DNA of 8,697 nucleotides from contig CAKUMG010000192.1 of the NCBI GenBank assembly GCA_934667465.1, positions 1 to 8,697 of the forward strand. The letters are read 5' to 3'. Each line of letters starts with the position of its first letter. Within the stretch, counting starts at the first letter, position 1. This document shows positions 1 through 5,918 of the stretch, piece by piece. The notes beneath the pieces are model-generated. The model was given only the letters and a program-made list of their open reading frames with translations, had not been told where the DNA came from and did not search any database. Origin of the DNA: an uncultured Actinoplanes sp. Its GTDB lineage: Bacteria > Actinomycetota > Actinomycetes > Mycobacteriales > Micromonosporaceae. Position numbers and translations under genes: made by a program.

Positions 1-509
1 CTCTCCGTGTACGCCATCGACAGCACCACGGACATGGGCGCGCCGCAGCAGATCCCGACCAGCGCCCACCCCGCGCGCCGGCTGCCGAACAGGCTGGTCC
101 CGAGCAGGTGCAGCGCCACGGCCGCGCCGATCGAGGCGAGCCAGCTGACCGCGAGCGCGGCCGAGCCCGGGTCGGCGCCCAGCGCGGACAGCAGCCGGAT
201 CAGCATCGGGTAGAGCGGGAAGAACGCCAGCTCGTTGGCCTCCAGCGCGCCCGTCGGCCCGTACGTGTAGCCGGTCGGATAGCCCTCCGCCACGCGCAGG
301 AACCAGCCGCCGTCCCAGATCAGCAGGTTGGCGCGCAGCCCGGCGGGCTCGTCGATGCTCCGATCCAGCACGACGAGCAGCACCAGCTGCACCACCCGGG
401 TGGCCGCCAGGATGCCGGTGGCGATGCCGACGCCCCGCCAGCCGCCCGCCAGGTCCCAGAGCCGCCCGGCACGCTCGGACGCCGGGGCCTCGGCCGCCGT
501 CACGCTCAC
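1..509 (-). CDS. PIG-V/Gpi18-like integral membrane mannosyltransferase, N-terminal part (truncated by window edge)
   Basis: The first 169 residues are visible; the gene continues beyond base 1. After a short polar N-terminus comes a hydrophobic segment (about residues 27-48). A luminal-type loop follows with [14 protein letters not shown] (residues 65-78), then [16 protein letters not shown] (92-107), more hydrophobic stretches (about 115-137 and 148-165) and VLSMAYTE (162-169). The WDxxWF, FFPLYP and late S-x-AYTE motifs are typical of the PIG-V / COG5542 'mannosyltransferase related to Gpi18' family, polytopic enzymes that use polyprenyl-phosphate sugar donors. In actinobacteria these would act in cell-envelope glycan or glycolipid mannosylation; donor and acceptor cannot be read here. 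The start is GTG at 509-507, giving a 4-nt GTGA overlap with the rnc stop and so probable translational coupling. A GTG two codons further in (503-501) is an alternative start. The family call is fairly secure; the substrate is unknown. Confidence 0.8.
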   Translation of the reverse strand, partial: MSVTAAEAPASERAGRLWDLAGGWRGVGIATGILAATRVVQLVLLVVLDRSIDEPAGLRANLLIWDGGWFLRVAEGYPTGYTYGPTGALEANELAFFPLYPMLIRLLSALGADPGSAALAVSWLASIGAAVALHLLGTSLFGSRRAGWALVGICCGAPMSVVLSMAYTE

Positions 510-1480
510 CGGGCGGCGGGGCTTCCGTCACCGGCGGGCGCCACGACCTCGCCGCTCTCGCCCGCGCCGTTCCGCTCCCCGGTGCCGTTCCTCTCTCCGG
601 TGCCGCCCTGCTCGCCGGAGCCGTTCTTCCCGCCGGTCCCGCCCTGCTCGCCGGAGCCGTTCTTCCCGGTGCCGCTCTGCTCCCCGGTGCCGTTCAGGAT
701 CGAGGCGTCCGCGGTCTCGACGTGCCCGCCGCCCGCGACCGCCGGCGGGGGCGTCTCCGCCTCGGCCCGCTCGGTCAGGGTGCGCCAGGCCGCCGCGGCC
801 GCGCGCTGCTCGGCCTGCTTCTTGCTGCGCCCGTCGGAGCCGCCGTAGCGCTCGCCCGCCACGATCACCCAGGCGGTGAACGTCTTCGCGTGGTCCGGGC
901 CGGCGTCGTCGATCACGTAGTCCGGCACGCCCAGGCCCAGCGCCGCCGTCAGCTCCTGCAGGCTCGTCTTCCAGTCCAGCGCGGCGCCCCGCCCGGCGGA
1001 CTCCGCCATCAGCGGGTCGAACAGCCGGTGGATCACCTCGCTCGCGGTCGCCAGCCCGTGCTCCAGATAGATCGCGCCGAGCAGCGCCTCCAGGGTGTCG
1101 GCGAGGATGCTCGCCTTGTCCCGGCCGCCGGTGGTCTCCTCGCCCTTGCCCAGCAGCAGGTGCGGGCCGAGCCCCTGCGGCCCCAGCGTGCGCGCCACGT
1201 CGGCGAGGGCGTGCATGTTGACGACGCTCGCCCGCAGCTTGGCCAGTTGCCCCTCGGGCAGGTCGGGGTGGTTGTGGAACAGCGCCGAGGTGATCACGAC
1301 GCCGAGCACCGAGTCGCCGAGGAACTCCAGGCGCTCGTTGGTGGGCAGGCCGCCGTTCTCGTAGGCATAGGAGCGGTGGGTGAGTGCACGCTCCAGCAGG
1401 TCGGCCTCGAGGGGGATCCCGAAGGCCTCCTCGAGCGGCTCGGTCGAGGGTCGGACCCGCCGCTTGTCGTTACTGCTCAT
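506..1480 (-). CDS. rnc: Ribonuclease III with an extended repetitive C-terminal tail
   Basis: This is the double-strand-specific endoribonuclease that processes rRNA precursors and structured mRNAs in the cytoplasm. The predicted protein has 324 residues; the usual bacterial enzyme has about 220-250. The RNase III domain covers roughly 15-160, with signature [13 protein letters not shown] at 48-60 (E49, E52, D56) and [11 protein letters not shown] at 125-135 (D128, E131); these match the catalytic metal ligands of the E. coli enzyme. The dsRNA-binding domain covers about 169-237, with the [16 protein letters not shown] helix at 217-232. From about 262 to 312 there is a low-complexity Gly/Glu/Asn/Thr tail made of [14 protein letters not shown] units, encoded by direct DNA repeats. 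The start is ATG at 1480, with GAGGTGG 3 nt upstream; it overlaps the plsX stop by 11 nt. A longer upstream extension of the same frame is only a shadow of plsX. Catalytic residues look intact, so it should be active. Confidence 0.96.
   Translation of the reverse strand: MSSNDKRRVRPSTEPLEEAFGIPLEADLLERALTHRSYAYENGGLPTNERLEFLGDSVLGVVITSALFHNHPDLPEGQLAKLRASVVNMHALADVARTLGPQGLGPHLLLGKGEETTGGRDKASILADTLEALLGAIYLEHGLATASEVIHRLFDPLMAESAGRGAALDWKTSLQELTAALGLGVPDYVIDDAGPDHAKTFTAWVIVAGERYGGSDGRSKKQAEQRAAAAAWRTLTERAEAETPPPAVAGGGHVETADASILNGTGEQSGTGKNGSGEQGGTGGKNGSGEQGGTGERNGTGERNGAGESGEVVAPAGDGSPAAR
603..668 (-). repeat. 36-bp-period direct repeat in the rnc C-terminal tail
   Basis: Thirty identical bases occur at 603-632 and 639-668, a 36-bp period encoding the [10 protein letters not shown] unit twice. 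Degenerate relatives of the unit ([18 protein letters not shown]) flank it on both sides, so the whole tail at about 551-694 appears to have grown by in-frame duplication. The period is a multiple of three, so copy changes keep the reading frame. Confidence 0.9.
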
Positions 1481-2930
1481 GAACCACCTCTTGCACTCGG
1501 GAGATCTCCGGGCCCTGGAACAGGCCGGTGACGACGGGGACGGTGCCGCGGCGATGCAGGCTCGCGGCCAGGGCGATGCCGGCGGCGACGTCCACGCCGC
1601 TCGCGGCACCATGACAGACGACGACGAGGCCGCCGACACCGAGCAGCACGGCCGCGCGGGGCGGGGGTGCCGGGGCGGGGCCGTCGGCCAGGGGCGCCTC
1701 ACCGCGGGCGGTGGACTCGGCCGGGGGCGTCTCACCGCGCGTGGATCGGGGCGTCTCACCGCGCGCGGACGGGGGCGCCTCACCGCGGGCGGTGGACTCG
1801 GTCGGGGCCGTCTCACCGCGCGCGGTCGAGGGCGTCTCACCGCGGGCGGTGGACTCGGCCGGGGGCATCTCACCGCGCGCGGACGGGGACGTCGCGCCGC
1901 GCGCGGTCGGGGGGCCGAGCAGCGCGTACGCCGTCTCGAGGCCCTTGAGCAGCACGTTGCCCGCGAAGCCGTCCGTCACGACCACGTCGGCCGCCGCGCC
2001 CGTGACGACGTCGTTGCCCTCGACCAGGCCCACGTAGCGGGCGTCGCCGGGCAGCTCCAGACCGGCGAGGAGCTCCGGGGCCGTACGGCGCAGGCGGTCG
2101 CCCTTGCCCGGCTCGGTGCCGATGGTGAGCAGGCCCACGCGCGGGGCGGCGACACCGTGCACGGCGGCGGCGTAGGCGGCACCGAGGCGGGCGTGCACGG
2201 CGAGGGTCGCGGCGTCCGGGTCGACGGAGGAACCCACGTCGAGCAGGACGAGGCGGCCGGCGACGGTGGGCAGCACGGCGGCCAGGGGCGGGCGGCGGAT
2301 GCCGGGGAGGCGGCCGAGCGAGAGCGCGGCCGAGGTGACGATGGCGCCGGTGTCGCCCGCGGAGACCACGGCGTCGGCGAGGCCCTGGGCGACGGCGAGC
2401 ACCGCCGTGCGGACGCCGGGCTCGGCGTGGCGGCGGGTGCGGCCCAGACCGCCGGGCATGTGCCGGCCGTCCTCGGCCGGGGCACCGTCGCGGAATTCGG
2501 CGGCGCGAAGGTCGGCGGCGCGGTGCGACGACTCGGCGGCGGAGGCGTCGGGGCGGATCGGGGTGCCGGAGACGTCGGCCGGGTGGTGCGGGGGCTCGAC
2601 GAGGGTGTCGGCGGGGTGGTGCGGGCCGGCCGGGGCCGCGAGGACGCGTACGCGATCGCGCTGGTCCGCGGGCAGGGCAGCACGAACCGACTCGGCGGCC
2701 TCGAGGGGGCCGACAAGCAGCAGCTGAAGGGTCGGGTCGGCCTGACAGGCGCGCAGAGCGCCGTCAACCACGACGGCGGGAGCGTGGTCCCCGCCGAGGA
2801 GGTCGACGGCGATCCGCGCGGTGCCCGGTTCCGTCACGGTCGCGGCCTGCTGGCCGTTTCCCGCCGGATCCGGGGCACCGGGCGATCGCCACTGCCCGGA
2901 CGCGACCCGCCCGATGATCGGGCGCGTCAC
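1470..2930 (-). CDS. plsX: Phosphate acyltransferase PlsX with two large low-complexity insertions
   Basis: PlsX makes acyl-phosphate from acyl-ACP and phosphate, the donor for PlsY in phospholipid synthesis; it is a peripheral membrane enzyme. Core motifs are present in order: [12 protein letters not shown] (40-51), VVSAGDTGA (188-196), LLDVGSSVD (229-237), [13 protein letters not shown] (265-277), GLVEGND (301-307), [17 protein letters not shown] (316-332), [16 protein letters not shown] (429-444). At 486 residues it is about 150 longer than usual PlsX (about 330-350). The excess sits in an insertion at about 100-170 (H/P/A/D-rich, PHHPAD twice) and an eight-unit ARGE repeat at 343-411. The latter occupies the place of the amphipathic helix pair between the TDGFxGNVxLK motif and the C-terminal GVxxxVxxxHG motif. 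The GTG start at 2930 lies 10 nt after rpmF. An internal GTG at residue 32 (2837), just before the conserved core, is a real alternative. It overlaps rnc by 11 nt. Identity is secure; the effect of the insertions is unknown. Confidence 0.93.
   Translation of the reverse strand: MTRPIIGRVASGQWRSPGAPDPAGNGQQAATVTEPGTARIAVDLLGGDHAPAVVVDGALRACQADPTLQLLLVGPLEAAESVRAALPADQRDRVRVLAAPAGPHHPADTLVEPPHHPADVSGTPIRPDASAAESSHRAADLRAAEFRDGAPAEDGRHMPGGLGRTRRHAEPGVRTAVLAVAQGLADAVVSAGDTGAIVTSAALSLGRLPGIRRPPLAAVLPTVAGRLVLLDVGSSVDPDAATLAVHARLGAAYAAAVHGVAAPRVGLLTIGTEPGKGDRLRRTAPELLAGLELPGDARYVGLVEGNDVVTGAAADVVVTDGFAGNVLLKGLETAYALLGPPTARGATSPSARGEMPPAESTARGETPSTARGETAPTESTARGEAPPSARGETPRSTRGETPPAESTARGEAPLADGPAPAPPPRAAVLLGVGGLVVVCHGAASGVDVAAGIALAASLHRRGTVPVVTGLFQGPEISRVQEVVHEQ
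1698..1904 (-). repeat. ARGE-encoding higher-order tandem repeat inside plsX
   Basis: Eight ARGE-type units (ARGA, five... seven further ARGE/TRGE units in all) begin at PlsX residues 343, 351, 362, 370, 381, 389, 397 and 408. Spacings are 8, 11, 8, 11, 8, 8 and 11 residues, so the basic higher-order unit is 8 + 11 = 19 residues, or 24 + 33 = 57 bp. At DNA level the 30 bases at 1691-1720 recur exactly at 1772-1801 (81 bp apart, 57 + 24), and a copy with one mismatch over 29 bases lies at 1830-1858 (57 bp on). All units are in frame, as expected for expansion by slippage or unequal recombination under coding constraint. Confidence 0.93.
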
Positions 2931-2940
2931 TCCGCGAGGC

Positions 2941-3114
2941 TCAGACCTCGACGACCTGACGGCCGTTGTAGGTGCCGCAGACCCCGCACGCGGTGTGCGG
3001 CAGGTGCGGCGACTTGCACTGGGGGCACTCCACGGTCTGCACCGCGGTCGCCTTCCAGTTCGCCCGGCGGGACCGGGTGTTGCTGCGCGACATCTTGCGC
3101 TTGGGGACGGCCAC
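2941..3114 (-). CDS. rpmF: 50S ribosomal protein L32 (zinc-binding form)
   Basis: The 57-residue protein begins [20 protein letters not shown], the classic L32 N-terminus that contacts 23S rRNA in the large subunit. Cysteines C30-x2-C33 and C43-x2-C46 form the zinc ribbon, so this is the zinc-dependent (C+) form. No zinc-free paralogue is visible in this window. The start is GTG at 3114. A strong GAGGAG ribosome site (3123-3128), 8 nt upstream, lies inside the end of yceD. Only 5 nt separate it from yceD and 10 nt from plsX, so the three are probably one transcript. Linkage of L32 to DUF177 and plsX is widespread in bacteria. Confidence 0.98.
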   Translation of the reverse strand: MAVPKRKMSRSNTRSRRANWKATAVQTVECPQCKSPHLPHTACGVCGTYNGRQVVEV

Positions 3115-3119
3115 GGTAC

Positions 3120-3722
3120 CTACTCCTCAGAATGATGCTGTTTACGCGGCTGAGCAGCCTCGGGCAGCTCAATCGACAGGTTGCGCAGTGCGGCCCAGCG
3201 GGCGTCGACTTCCTCGTGACTGTGGTCGGCCGGAAGGTCGTCGAAGTGCACCCCGCACTCGGGGCACAACCCTGGGCAGTCCGGCCGGCAGACCGGGTTG
3301 GTCGGCAGCGTGAGCACCACCGCATCCCGCACCGCCGGCTCCAGGTCGAACAGGTCGCCCTGCATCCGGCCCACCTCGTCCTCGTCCGTCGTCTCCTCCG
3401 TGGTGCTGTCCGCATATGCATACAGCTCCGCAAGGGAGACATCGAACGACTGAGAGATCTCGTTGAGGCAGCGACCGCACTCGCCCTTGAGCGTGCCACG
3501 AACACTGCCACTGACATACACGCCCTCGGAGACCGACGTGAGACTCAGATCGAGCTCGACGTCGGCACCCTCGGGCACCGAGATCAGCTCAAGGCCGAGG
3601 TCCGCCGGCGCCGGAATGACCCGCTTCAGGGCACGCGTCGCCCCGGGCTGGCGCGGGAGGTTCGTCGTGTCGACGACCAGCGGCTGCCTGGGATCGAGGT
3701 GGTTCTGCGAATTCTTGGGCAT
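3120..3722 (-). CDS. YceD/DUF177 family protein
   Basis: A 200-residue cytoplasmic protein of the DUF177 (YceD) family, immediately upstream of rpmF as in many bacteria. Visible marks are the central [24 protein letters not shown] (80-103, cysteines C82 and C85), an acidic stretch (105-118), [18 protein letters not shown] (123-140), and the C-terminal [13 protein letters not shown] (145-157, C145, C149, C153, C156), a likely metal-binding knuckle. DUF177 members have been linked to 23S rRNA accumulation; its position before L32 and RNase III fits a ribosome-assembly role, but the biochemical activity is not established. The ATG start at 3722 agrees with the family's N-terminus. The last residues (PRKQHHSEE) encode the ribosome-binding site used by rpmF. 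Confidence 0.93.
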   Translation of the reverse strand: MPKNSQNHLDPRQPLVVDTTNLPRQPGATRALKRVIPAPADLGLELISVPEGADVELDLSLTSVSEGVYVSGSVRGTLKGECGRCLNEISQSFDVSLAELYAYADSTTEETTDEDEVGRMQGDLFDLEPAVRDAVVLTLPTNPVCRPDCPGLCPECGVHFDDLPADHSHEEVDARWAALRNLSIELPEAAQPRKQHHSEE

Positions 3723-3756
3723 CGTGAACTCTCAGCCTTGGGTAGGCCGACAGGAA

Positions 3757-3787
3757 AGGTTACCTGAGCAGCGGGCGAACCGTCGAA
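3757..3787 (-). promoter_or_regulatory. Possible promoter for the yceD-rpmF-plsX-rnc block
   Basis: In the 173-nt gap between the sepIVA-like gene and yceD, minus-strand TAACCT (3757-3762) resembles a TANNNT -10 element. TTCGAC (3782-3787) or the overlapping TCGACG, 18-19 nt away, could serve as a weak -35. It would start transcription about 30 nt before the yceD ATG. This is pattern-matching only, with no experimental basis. Confidence 0.3.
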
Positions 3788-3895
3788 TCGACCCGGGGCT
3801 CCGCCTCCCGCCGGCCGGTGAACGGCCGCCTCGGGATGGGCTCCCGGGCCGGAAGGCGCAACGATACCGCACCCGGGAGACGACAAAACGCCCGA

Positions 3896-4393
3896 TCAGA
3901 ACGGAAGCGGACGCTCGTTCTCCTCACCCTGGAACGTGCCGATCTCGCGCAGCGCGTGCATCTTGTCGCGGCCACGCTCTATCGACGACAGCGCCCGGGT
4001 GAGGAACTGCTCGAAGTTGGCCAGCGCGGTGTCGACGTAGTCGTCGACCTCCTCGCGCAGCCGCTGGGCCTCCGACCGGGCCTCGGCGACGATCCGGGCG
4101 CCCTCGTGCTCGGCCGAGACGGTGATCTCGTTGACCGACACCAGGCGGGCGTGCTCGGTCTCGCCCTCGCTGATGATCCGGTCGGCCTCGCGCTTGCCCG
4201 CGTCGATGATCTTGTCGCGCTCCTCCAGGAGCGCCACCGCCCGGCGCAGGTCACCCGGGAGCTCCGAGCGCAGCTCGTCCAGGAGCGCGATCATCTCCGC
4301 GCGGTCGAACATGAAGTTGGTCCGCGACATGGGGACCGACCTCGCCTGTTCCACCATGGAGATGATCTCGTCGATGCGGTCGAGCGGATCCAC
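3896..4393 (-). CDS. SepIVA/DivIVA-like coiled-coil cell-division protein, short form
   Basis: A 165-residue soluble protein resembling mycobacterial SepIVA (Rv2927c type), a DivIVA-domain protein needed for septation and pole or cell-wall regulation. The N-terminus DRIDEIISMVEQARSVPMS (5-23) and the segment RAEMIALLDELRSELPGDL (31-49) match the SepIVA head. Then follow a heptad-rich coiled coil (about 50-115: ALLEERDKIIDAGKREADRIISEG, LVSVNEITVSAEHEGARIVAEA) and the tail REEVDDYVDTALANFEQFLTRALSSIERGRDKM (113-145). Mycobacterial SepIVA, as I recall it, has about 240 residues; this one seems to lack much of the central coiled coil while keeping both ends. The GTG start at 4393 has AGGAG 9 nt upstream. 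Neighbours coaD and yceD-rnc support orthology with the mycobacterial locus. F0F1 'subunit b' names sometimes given to such proteins are misleading. Confidence 0.85.
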   Translation of the reverse strand: MDPLDRIDEIISMVEQARSVPMSRTNFMFDRAEMIALLDELRSELPGDLRRAVALLEERDKIIDAGKREADRIISEGETEHARLVSVNEITVSAEHEGARIVAEARSEAQRLREEVDDYVDTALANFEQFLTRALSSIERGRDKMHALREIGTFQGEENERPLPF

Positions 4394-4415
4394 GGCGCCT
4401 CACTCCTGTCAGCTG

Positions 4416-4432
4416 CCACTCACGCTGAGTGG
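4416..4432. other. Perfect 7-3-7 inverted repeat upstream of the SepIVA-like gene
   Basis: CCACTCA-CGC-TGAGTGG lies in the 90-nt gap between coaD and the sepIVA-like gene, ending 23 nt before its GTG start. No T-run follows on the minus strand, so it does not look like a simple intrinsic terminator. It could be an operator or an mRNA hairpin just upstream of the AGGAG ribosome site. Confidence 0.55.
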
Positions 4433-4483
4433 TCCGATCACGGTAATGCCGAACCCCGGGGCGGGACGGCGAAGGGCACGCCG

Positions 4484-4963
4484 TCAGTTTTGCCGCAACC
4501 TGGTCACAAGGCGCTCCCGGACGAGGTCGGGCACGTAGGACGACGCGTCACCGCCCCACTTCACGACGTCCTTCACCAGGCTGGACGAGAGGAACGAATA
4601 GAGGGGGTTCGTCGGCATGAACAGGGTCTCCACGCCGGAGAGCCCGATGTTCATCTGCGCCATCTGCAATTCGTAGTCGAAGTCGCTGACCGCGCGCAGA
4701 CCCTTGACCACCACCGCCGCCTGCTGGGCCCGGCAGAAGTCGACGAGCAGGCCGTGGAACGACTCGACCCGCACGTTCGGGTACACGACGACGGCCTCGC
4801 GGAGCATCTCGATGCGCTCCTCGATGGTGAACAGGCCGCTCTTGGAGTGGTTGATCAGTACGCCGATGATCACCTCGTCGAAGAGCCGGCTGGCCCTGCC
4901 GACGATGTCGAGGTGCCCGTTGGTGACCGGGTCGAAGGAACCGGGACAGACCGCACGTCTCAT
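4484..4963 (-). CDS. coaD: Phosphopantetheine adenylyltransferase
   Basis: The 159-residue enzyme catalyses transfer of AMP from ATP to 4'-phosphopantetheine, giving dephospho-CoA, the penultimate step of coenzyme A synthesis in the cytoplasm. Hallmarks are CPGSFDPVTNGHLDI (6-20), with the nucleotidyltransferase T/HxGH motif as TNGH (14-17), the KGLR phosphate-binding region (87-90), DFDYELQMAQMN (94-105) and LSSSLVKDVVKWGG (125-138), the ISSxxxR/K-type motif. The length is exactly usual for the family (about 160). The ATG start at 4963 overlaps the rsmD stop in ATGA, so it is translationally coupled; the rsmD-coaD pairing is conserved widely. Nothing is missing or odd. Confidence 0.97.
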   Translation of the reverse strand: MRRAVCPGSFDPVTNGHLDIVGRASRLFDEVIIGVLINHSKSGLFTIEERIEMLREAVVVYPNVRVESFHGLLVDFCRAQQAAVVVKGLRAVSDFDYELQMAQMNIGLSGVETLFMPTNPLYSFLSSSLVKDVVKWGGDASSYVPDLVRERLVTRLRQN

Positions 4964-5535
4964 GATCGGCGACCGTACCAAAGAGTGGTCTCCCCGTAAC
5001 GCCTGTCGCGGTCGGGGGCCAGACCCTCCACCCAGTTCAACGGCTCGCCCCGGACCGCCGTCCGCGACGACCTCTCGAACGTCACCACGGCGTCCTCGGC
5101 GAGCCACCCGTGGGCCACCAGCGCCTGCTGGACCTGCTCGATCTCGTCGTCGCCCACCGCGTACGGCGGATCGGCGAAGATCACGTCGAACGGCCCGCCC
5201 TCCGGCGGCCCCGCGAGCACCTGCAGGACCTTGCCGGTGACCAGCCGCGCGGCGTTGCCGACCCGCAGCGAGACGATGTTGTCGCGGACGGCCCGGGCGG
5301 CCTTGGCGTCGGCCTCGACGAGCAGCGCGTACGCGGCGCCGCGCGACAGCGCCTCGAGCCCGACCGCCCCGGAACCGGCATAGAGGTCGGCGAAGCGCGT
5401 GCCCGACAAGTCGGTCATCGTGCTCAGTGCACTGAAATACGCCTCGCGTACGCGGTCCGATGTGGGCCGTGTCTGCGCGCCGGCCGGCGCCGCGAGCCGG
5501 CGACCGCCGTGCGCGCCGGCGATGATCCTGGTCAT
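4960..5535 (-). CDS. rsmD: 16S rRNA (guanine966-N2)-methyltransferase
   Basis: An S-adenosylmethionine-dependent methyltransferase modifying G966 of 16S rRNA during 30S assembly. At 191 residues it has the usual RsmD length. Motifs are TRIIAGAHGGRRL at the N-terminus (2-14), TRPTSDRVREAYFSAL (22-37), motif I FADLYAGSGAVGLEALSRGA (48-67), LLVEAD (71-76) and the catalytic DPPY (122-125) in FDVIFADPPYAVG. The chosen ATG (5535) puts the RIIAG motif at the very N-terminus, as in relatives, with a modest GGTGG 4 nt upstream. A longer in-frame form starting at ATG 5637 has a much stronger ribosome site but adds 34 residues of Pro/Gly/Arg-rich sequence without family resemblance. It ends in a 4-nt overlap with coaD. 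Confidence 0.93.
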   Translation of the reverse strand: MTRIIAGAHGGRRLAAPAGAQTRPTSDRVREAYFSALSTMTDLSGTRFADLYAGSGAVGLEALSRGAAYALLVEADAKAARAVRDNIVSLRVGNAARLVTGKVLQVLAGPPEGGPFDVIFADPPYAVGDDEIEQVQQALVAHGWLAEDAVVTFERSSRTAVRGEPLNWVEGLAPDRDRRYGETTLWYGRRS

Positions 5536-5640
5536 CCGGCCACCGTCCGACCACCTGCGGACCCGGCGCGGGGCTGTTCGAGTAGCACGCTGTGACGCTA
5601 CGCCACCACCTCCGGGCGGCCTCTGCGGAGTGAACATTTA

Positions 5641-5698
5641 CCTCCCCGAAGACCGGTTTTCTGCACGGAATGCATCGACGCGGCTGCGATCGGTCCAA
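5641..5698 (-). promoter_or_regulatory. Possible rsmD-coaD promoter and strong upstream ribosome-binding site
   Basis: GGGGAGG (5641-5647, minus strand) sits 3 nt before ATG 5637, which opens the long in-frame version of rsmD. Farther upstream TTGGAC (5693-5698) and a poor -10 TGCATT (5669-5674), 18 nt apart, would start transcription about 24 nt before that ATG. If correct, either the leader encodes a 34-residue N-terminal extension or translation begins twice. The promoter call is weak; the ribosome-site match is directly visible. Confidence 0.3.
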
Positions 5699-5710
5699 CG
5701 AAGATCTCAG

Positions 5711-5730
5711 CTAAGTAACAACATACTTAG
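5711..5730. promoter_or_regulatory. A/T-rich perfect inverted repeat, candidate operator
   Basis: CTAAGTAACAACATACTTAG has 7-bp perfect arms (CTAAGTA/TACTTAG) around a 6-nt centre. It stands out as an A/T-rich island in very GC-rich DNA and lies between the divergent rsmD and surface-protein genes. Size and symmetry fit a dimeric helix-turn-helix regulator site (MarR, PadR or TetR type); which regulator cannot be told. Confidence 0.5.
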
Positions 5731-5803
5731 CGGCAGCTACGGGGTTCTTCAGATTCGCCTCAGTCGCTATGGTCATGCGGCCGCCGACGAAACGCTGTCG
5801 GTA

Positions 5804-5827
5804 CGACGATGCGGGGAGGTATCGTCG
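5804..5827. other. 7-10-7 inverted repeat with a GGGGAGGT loop
   Basis: CGACGAT (5804-5810) and ATCGTCG (5821-5827) are perfect complements around the loop GCGGGGAGGT. In the plus-strand transcript this would be a hairpin presenting a ribosome-site-like GGGGAGG in its loop, about 90 nt before the GTG of the first surface-protein gene. It could be a 5' leader structure or a protein site. Confidence 0.45.
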
Positions 5828-5918
5828 CCGACTCCCGAGTGGATCTCTTCGGAACCGCCCGGGAAGTCGCCTTTGCACCCCCGCGCCGTTCCCCTCGGTC
5901 CTCACCACAGGAGAAGGC

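Larger units (their letters stand above)
5536..5918. other. Divergent intergenic region between rsmD and the surface-protein genes
   Basis: A 383-nt stretch without a convincing gene. It holds a possible rsmD promoter and ribosome site (5641-5698), an A/T-rich palindrome (5711-5730), a weak plus-strand promoter candidate (TTCTTC at 5745-5750, 17 nt, TATGGT at 5768-5773), a second inverted repeat (5804-5827) and the ribosome site AGGAG (5909-5913) of the plus-strand gene. Both directions of transcription must begin here. Confidence 0.7.

Noticed and set aside
1481..1873. A 131-residue N-terminal extension of RNase III in the same frame
   Set aside because: It is translated from plsX in another frame and reads as Arg/Pro repeats. 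ATG 1480 has a clear ribosome site and gives a standard RNase III N-terminus.
1698..1904. A CRISPR array, because of regular repeats in plsX
   Set aside because: Repeats are contiguous, in frame, without unique spacers, and translate into a periodic peptide inside a housekeeping gene.
1380..3767. Long plus-strand open frame of 795 codons opposite plsX, rpmF and yceD
   Set aside because: It is the antisense shadow of three well-identified genes. High GC produces long open frames, and its composition (Arg/Gly-rich, no domains) is typical of such shadows.
5711..5776. A 21-residue minus-strand frame (MTIATEANLKNPVAAAKYVVT) ending in the A/T-rich palindrome
   Set aside because: Its codons are unusually A/T-rich and the peptide looks protein-like, but there is no good ribosome site and its stop falls within the inverted repeat. 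More likely chance coding in a regulatory region, or a gene remnant; not supported enough to annotate.
5769..5918. A 50-residue N-terminal extension of the first surface protein
   Set aside because: The extension would bury the signal peptide behind an Arg-rich segment. GTG 5919 has a good AGGAG site and begins directly at a normal signal peptide.
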